In this document: one piece after another, positions 4,472 to 6,175 of the stretch | How positions within the stretch are numbered: the first letter of the stretch is position 1 | How the letters are laid out: each line of letters starts with the position of its first letter | From: Betaproteobacteria bacterium | GTDB lineage: Bacteria > Pseudomonadota > Gammaproteobacteria > Burkholderiales > SG8-41 | Reading direction: 5' to 3' | DNA: 6,175 bases | NCBI GenBank assembly: GCA_020028375.1 | Contig: JAHZNX010000277.1 | Location: 1 to 6,175, forward strand | Translations under genes and position numbers: made by a program | Notes under the pieces: generated by a model | What the model was told of the DNA's origin: nothing | Database searches by the model: none | Seen by the model: the letters and a program-made list of their open reading frames with translations, nothing else

Positions 4472-6064
4472 CTAGAAGCCGAAGCGTGGCCCGCCCTTGG
4501 GTTGCGCGCGCGCCGTTTTATCGGTGCGGGTTCCGATGACCACTTGGGTCCCCTCCTGAAGCACGCCGCCGACCACCTCGGTGTAGGTGCCATCGGCGAG
4601 CCCGAGGCGGACATCAACGCCCGTCAGCCTGCCGGTATCGTCGACGACCCACACGCGGCCACTCGTCCCCGCAGCGCGCCCCGCGCCGGCACCGCTCGCC
4701 GCCATCTCCTCGTAGCGCTTGCGCTGCTGGGTGTCTAGGATCTCGGCGATTCGCGCGCGCGACTCCGCCCGCAGCCGCTCGGACTGCCGGCGCCGCTCGG
4801 CCTTGTCCTCGGACGGGATCGCGCGGATCCGCTCGCGGGTCTCGCGCAGGATCTCCTCGAGCCTCGACTGCTGCTCCGCATTCAAGCTCAATTCCCGCGT
4901 GAGCCGTTCGCGGATCGCCTCACCGGCCTGCGGACCGCGCCCGCCCTTCGCCTCGTCCCCGGAGGCCTCACCTGGCACACCACCGTCGCCGCCCGCGGCC
5001 CGAGTTTCAGTTGTGCCCGCAGGCCGGAAACGCAATGCCGCGTTCGGCACCTTAAGCGCATTCTCGCGCGTGGCGACGACGATGCGCACGTTGGCCGTCA
5101 TCCCCGGAAAGAGCTCCAGGTTGGGGTTGGAAGTCGCGATGACCGCGGTATAAGTCACGACGTTCTGCACCACCAGCGCAGCCTTGCGCACCTGTCCCAC
5201 CGTGCCCTGGAACGTCCGTCCGGGAAACGAGTCCACGGTAAACGTCGCCGGCTGCCCCTCGCGGACGCGCCCGACCTCCGCCTCGTCGACCGAGACGTCG
5301 ACCTGCATGCGGCGCAGGTCCTGCGCGATCACGAACAGCTCCGGCGCCTGCAGGCTCGCCGCCACGGTCTGTCCGGGCTCCACCGACTTCTTGACGACGG
5401 TGCCATCCACCGGCGCGCGGATGGTGGTGCGGTCGAGGTCCACTCTTGCCTGCGCGAGTTGCGATTCGCGCTGCTTCACCAGCGCCTCGACGTTGCGCAC
5501 CTGGGACTCGCCCACCGCGCGCTGCGCCTGCGCGGTATTGACCAGCTCCTGCGCCGCGCGGAAGGCGAACTCCGCCTTGTCGAGCGCGGCCCCCGACACG
5601 AATTGCTTCTCGTGGAGCAACTTGTTGCGCTGGAACTCGCGCTCGGCATCGGCCAGGTTGACCTGCGCGCGCGAGACTTCGGCTTGCAAGGCCGCGACGT
5701 TGGCGCGCTGGGTCAGCACGGTGGCGCGCGCCGCCTCGAGGTCCGCCATCGCCTGGTTTACCCGCAGCGCGAACGATTCGGAATCGATGCGGGCGATGAC
5801 CTGGCCCTTCTTGACCTCCGAATTGAAGTCGACGGTGATCTCCTTGATCTGGCCGGAGACCTGGGAGCCGACCTGGACCGCGGTGACCGGGTTCAAGGTG
5901 CCGGTGGCGGAGACGGCCGCAGTGATGGCGCCGCGCTCGACCTTGCCGAAGCGGTAGCCGGGGTCCGAGTTGCGCGCCCCCCACCAGCCATAGGCCGCCG
6001 CGGCCGCCGTCAATACCACGGCCACAACCGTCGTGCCGATGAGCCTCTTTCGCGTCATCTCCAT
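4472..6064 (-). CDS. macA: MacA-like periplasmic adaptor (membrane fusion protein) with extra helical segment
   Basis: This is the periplasmic adaptor of a MacAB-type efflux pump, linking the inner-membrane ABC exporter to a TolC-like outer-membrane channel. It has 530 residues against about 370-400 for typical MacA. Order: N-terminal membrane anchor at about 8-28; barrel and lipoyl halves at about 40-100 and 213-250 (GSQVSGQIKEI and RAPVDGTVV); a long alpha-helical coiled-coil hairpin at about 100-212; a beta-barrel at about 250-345; and a C-terminal membrane-proximal domain at about 468-512 (GRVWVVDDTGRL to VVIGTRTD). Between the last two lies an insert of about 118 residues: a Gly-rich linker (351-382), charged helices (383-455) with LSLNAEQQSRLEEIL and ILDTQQRKRYEEM, and a Gly/Ala linker (456-468). 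The helical part resembles Spy/CpxP LTxxQ motifs, which is an inference. ATG at 6064 is chosen for the basic residues before the anchor; no clear Shine-Dalgarno is visible. It is the first gene of the operon in view. Confidence 0.94.
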   Translation of the reverse strand: MEMTRKRLIGTTVVAVVLTAAAAAYGWWGARNSDPGYRFGKVERGAITAAVSATGTLNPVTAVQVGSQVSGQIKEITVDFNSEVKKGQVIARIDSESFALRVNQAMADLEAARATVLTQRANVAALQAEVSRAQVNLADAEREFQRNKLLHEKQFVSGAALDKAEFAFRAAQELVNTAQAQRAVGESQVRNVEALVKQRESQLAQARVDLDRTTIRAPVDGTVVKKSVEPGQTVAASLQAPELFVIAQDLRRMQVDVSVDEAEVGRVREGQPATFTVDSFPGRTFQGTVGQVRKAALVVQNVVTYTAVIATSNPNLELFPGMTANVRIVVATRENALKVPNAALRFRPAGTTETRAAGGDGGVPGEASGDEAKGGRGPQAGEAIRERLTRELSLNAEQQSRLEEILRETRERIRAIPSEDKAERRRQSERLRAESRARIAEILDTQQRKRYEEMAASGAGAGRAAGTSGRVWVVDDTGRLTGVDVRLGLADGTYTEVVGGVLQEGTQVVIGTRTDKTARAQPKGGPRFGF

Positions 6065-6116
6065 GATTTGGCAAGCTGAACGCTTACCGCCTGCTGCTCA
6101 CTGATTTAGAGAGGGA

Positions 6117-6122
6117 ATTGTA
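6117..6122 (-). promoter_or_regulatory. Likely -10 element of the macA operon promoter
   Basis: The minus strand reads TACAAT, five of six matches to the sigma70 -10 consensus, placing the start point near 6110 and a leader of about 45 nt before macA. The region where a -35 should lie is GC-rich with no good match, and a palindrome sits there, so the promoter may need an activator. Confidence 0.45.
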
Positions 6123-6131
6123 GCCGAGGTG

Positions 6132-6161
6132 CCCGGGCGCGCCCACGAAAGCGGGCCCGGG
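6132..6161. repeat. GC-rich palindrome upstream of macA
   Basis: The arms CCCGGGCGCGC (6132-6142) and GCGGGCCCGGG (6151-6161) are complementary at 10 of 11 positions around an eight-base loop. The palindrome covers the -35 region of the proposed macA promoter. No T-run follows it on either strand, so it does not look like an intrinsic terminator. An operator or activator site is possible. Confidence 0.5.
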
Positions 6162-6175
6162 AATGTAACAAAAGG

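Noticed and set aside
5184..6079. Plus-strand open frames antisense to macA
   Set aside because: Shadows of a gene with clear adaptor domains; the products are Arg/Ser/Ala-rich with no recognisable features and no ribosome binding site.
6132..6161. Rho-independent terminator
   Set aside because: A GC-rich stem is present, but no T-run follows on either strand.

Overview
The window looks like chromosomal DNA of a GC-rich proteobacterium, most likely a betaproteobacterium. The clues are a sigma54/NtrC-controlled glnA, a single-domain rhodanese gene divergent from it (I recall this pairing from betaproteobacteria), and a Gram-negative inner-membrane/periplasm exporter. No mobile-element gene, RNA gene or confident CRISPR array is visible.

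Layout. Positions 1-596 (minus) hold the first 198 codons of glutamine synthetase glnA, cut by the window edge. Positions 597-882 are a divergent control region. On the glnA side there is a clear -24/-12 sigma54 promoter and two NtrC-type palindromes 30 bp apart, so glnA should be induced by nitrogen limitation. Positions 883-1332 (plus) encode a rhodanese-like sulfurtransferase that ends tail-to-tail, with a 4-bp overlap, against uppP (1329-2153, minus), the undecaprenyl-diphosphate phosphatase of cell-envelope synthesis.

The rest is a minus-strand transporter operon in the order adaptor, ATPase, permease, with uppP downstream. The parts are a MacA-like periplasmic adaptor (4472-6064), a MacB-type ATPase (3635-4369) and a MacB-type permease (2269 to about 3609). 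The ATPase and permease, one polypeptide in E. coli MacB, are separate genes here. Together they should form a tripartite efflux pump with an outer-membrane TolC-type channel that is not encoded in the window. UppP next to it hints at an envelope or peptide-antibiotic theme, but that is only a guess from proximity.

Unusual points: (1) a heptanucleotide inverted-repeat element (unit TAATGGG and variants) occurs twice, each copy starting 2-4 bp after a stop codon, and in one case it forms the whole leader of the ATPase gene with no Shine-Dalgarno; (2) about 175 bp between the ATPase stop and the permease's first membrane helix is not normal permease sequence and contains short palindromic repeats, two of which resemble type I-E CRISPR repeats; (3) the MacA-like adaptor carries an extra charged helical segment of about 75 residues, reminiscent of Spy/CpxP LTxxQ proteins, between its barrel and its C-terminal domain.
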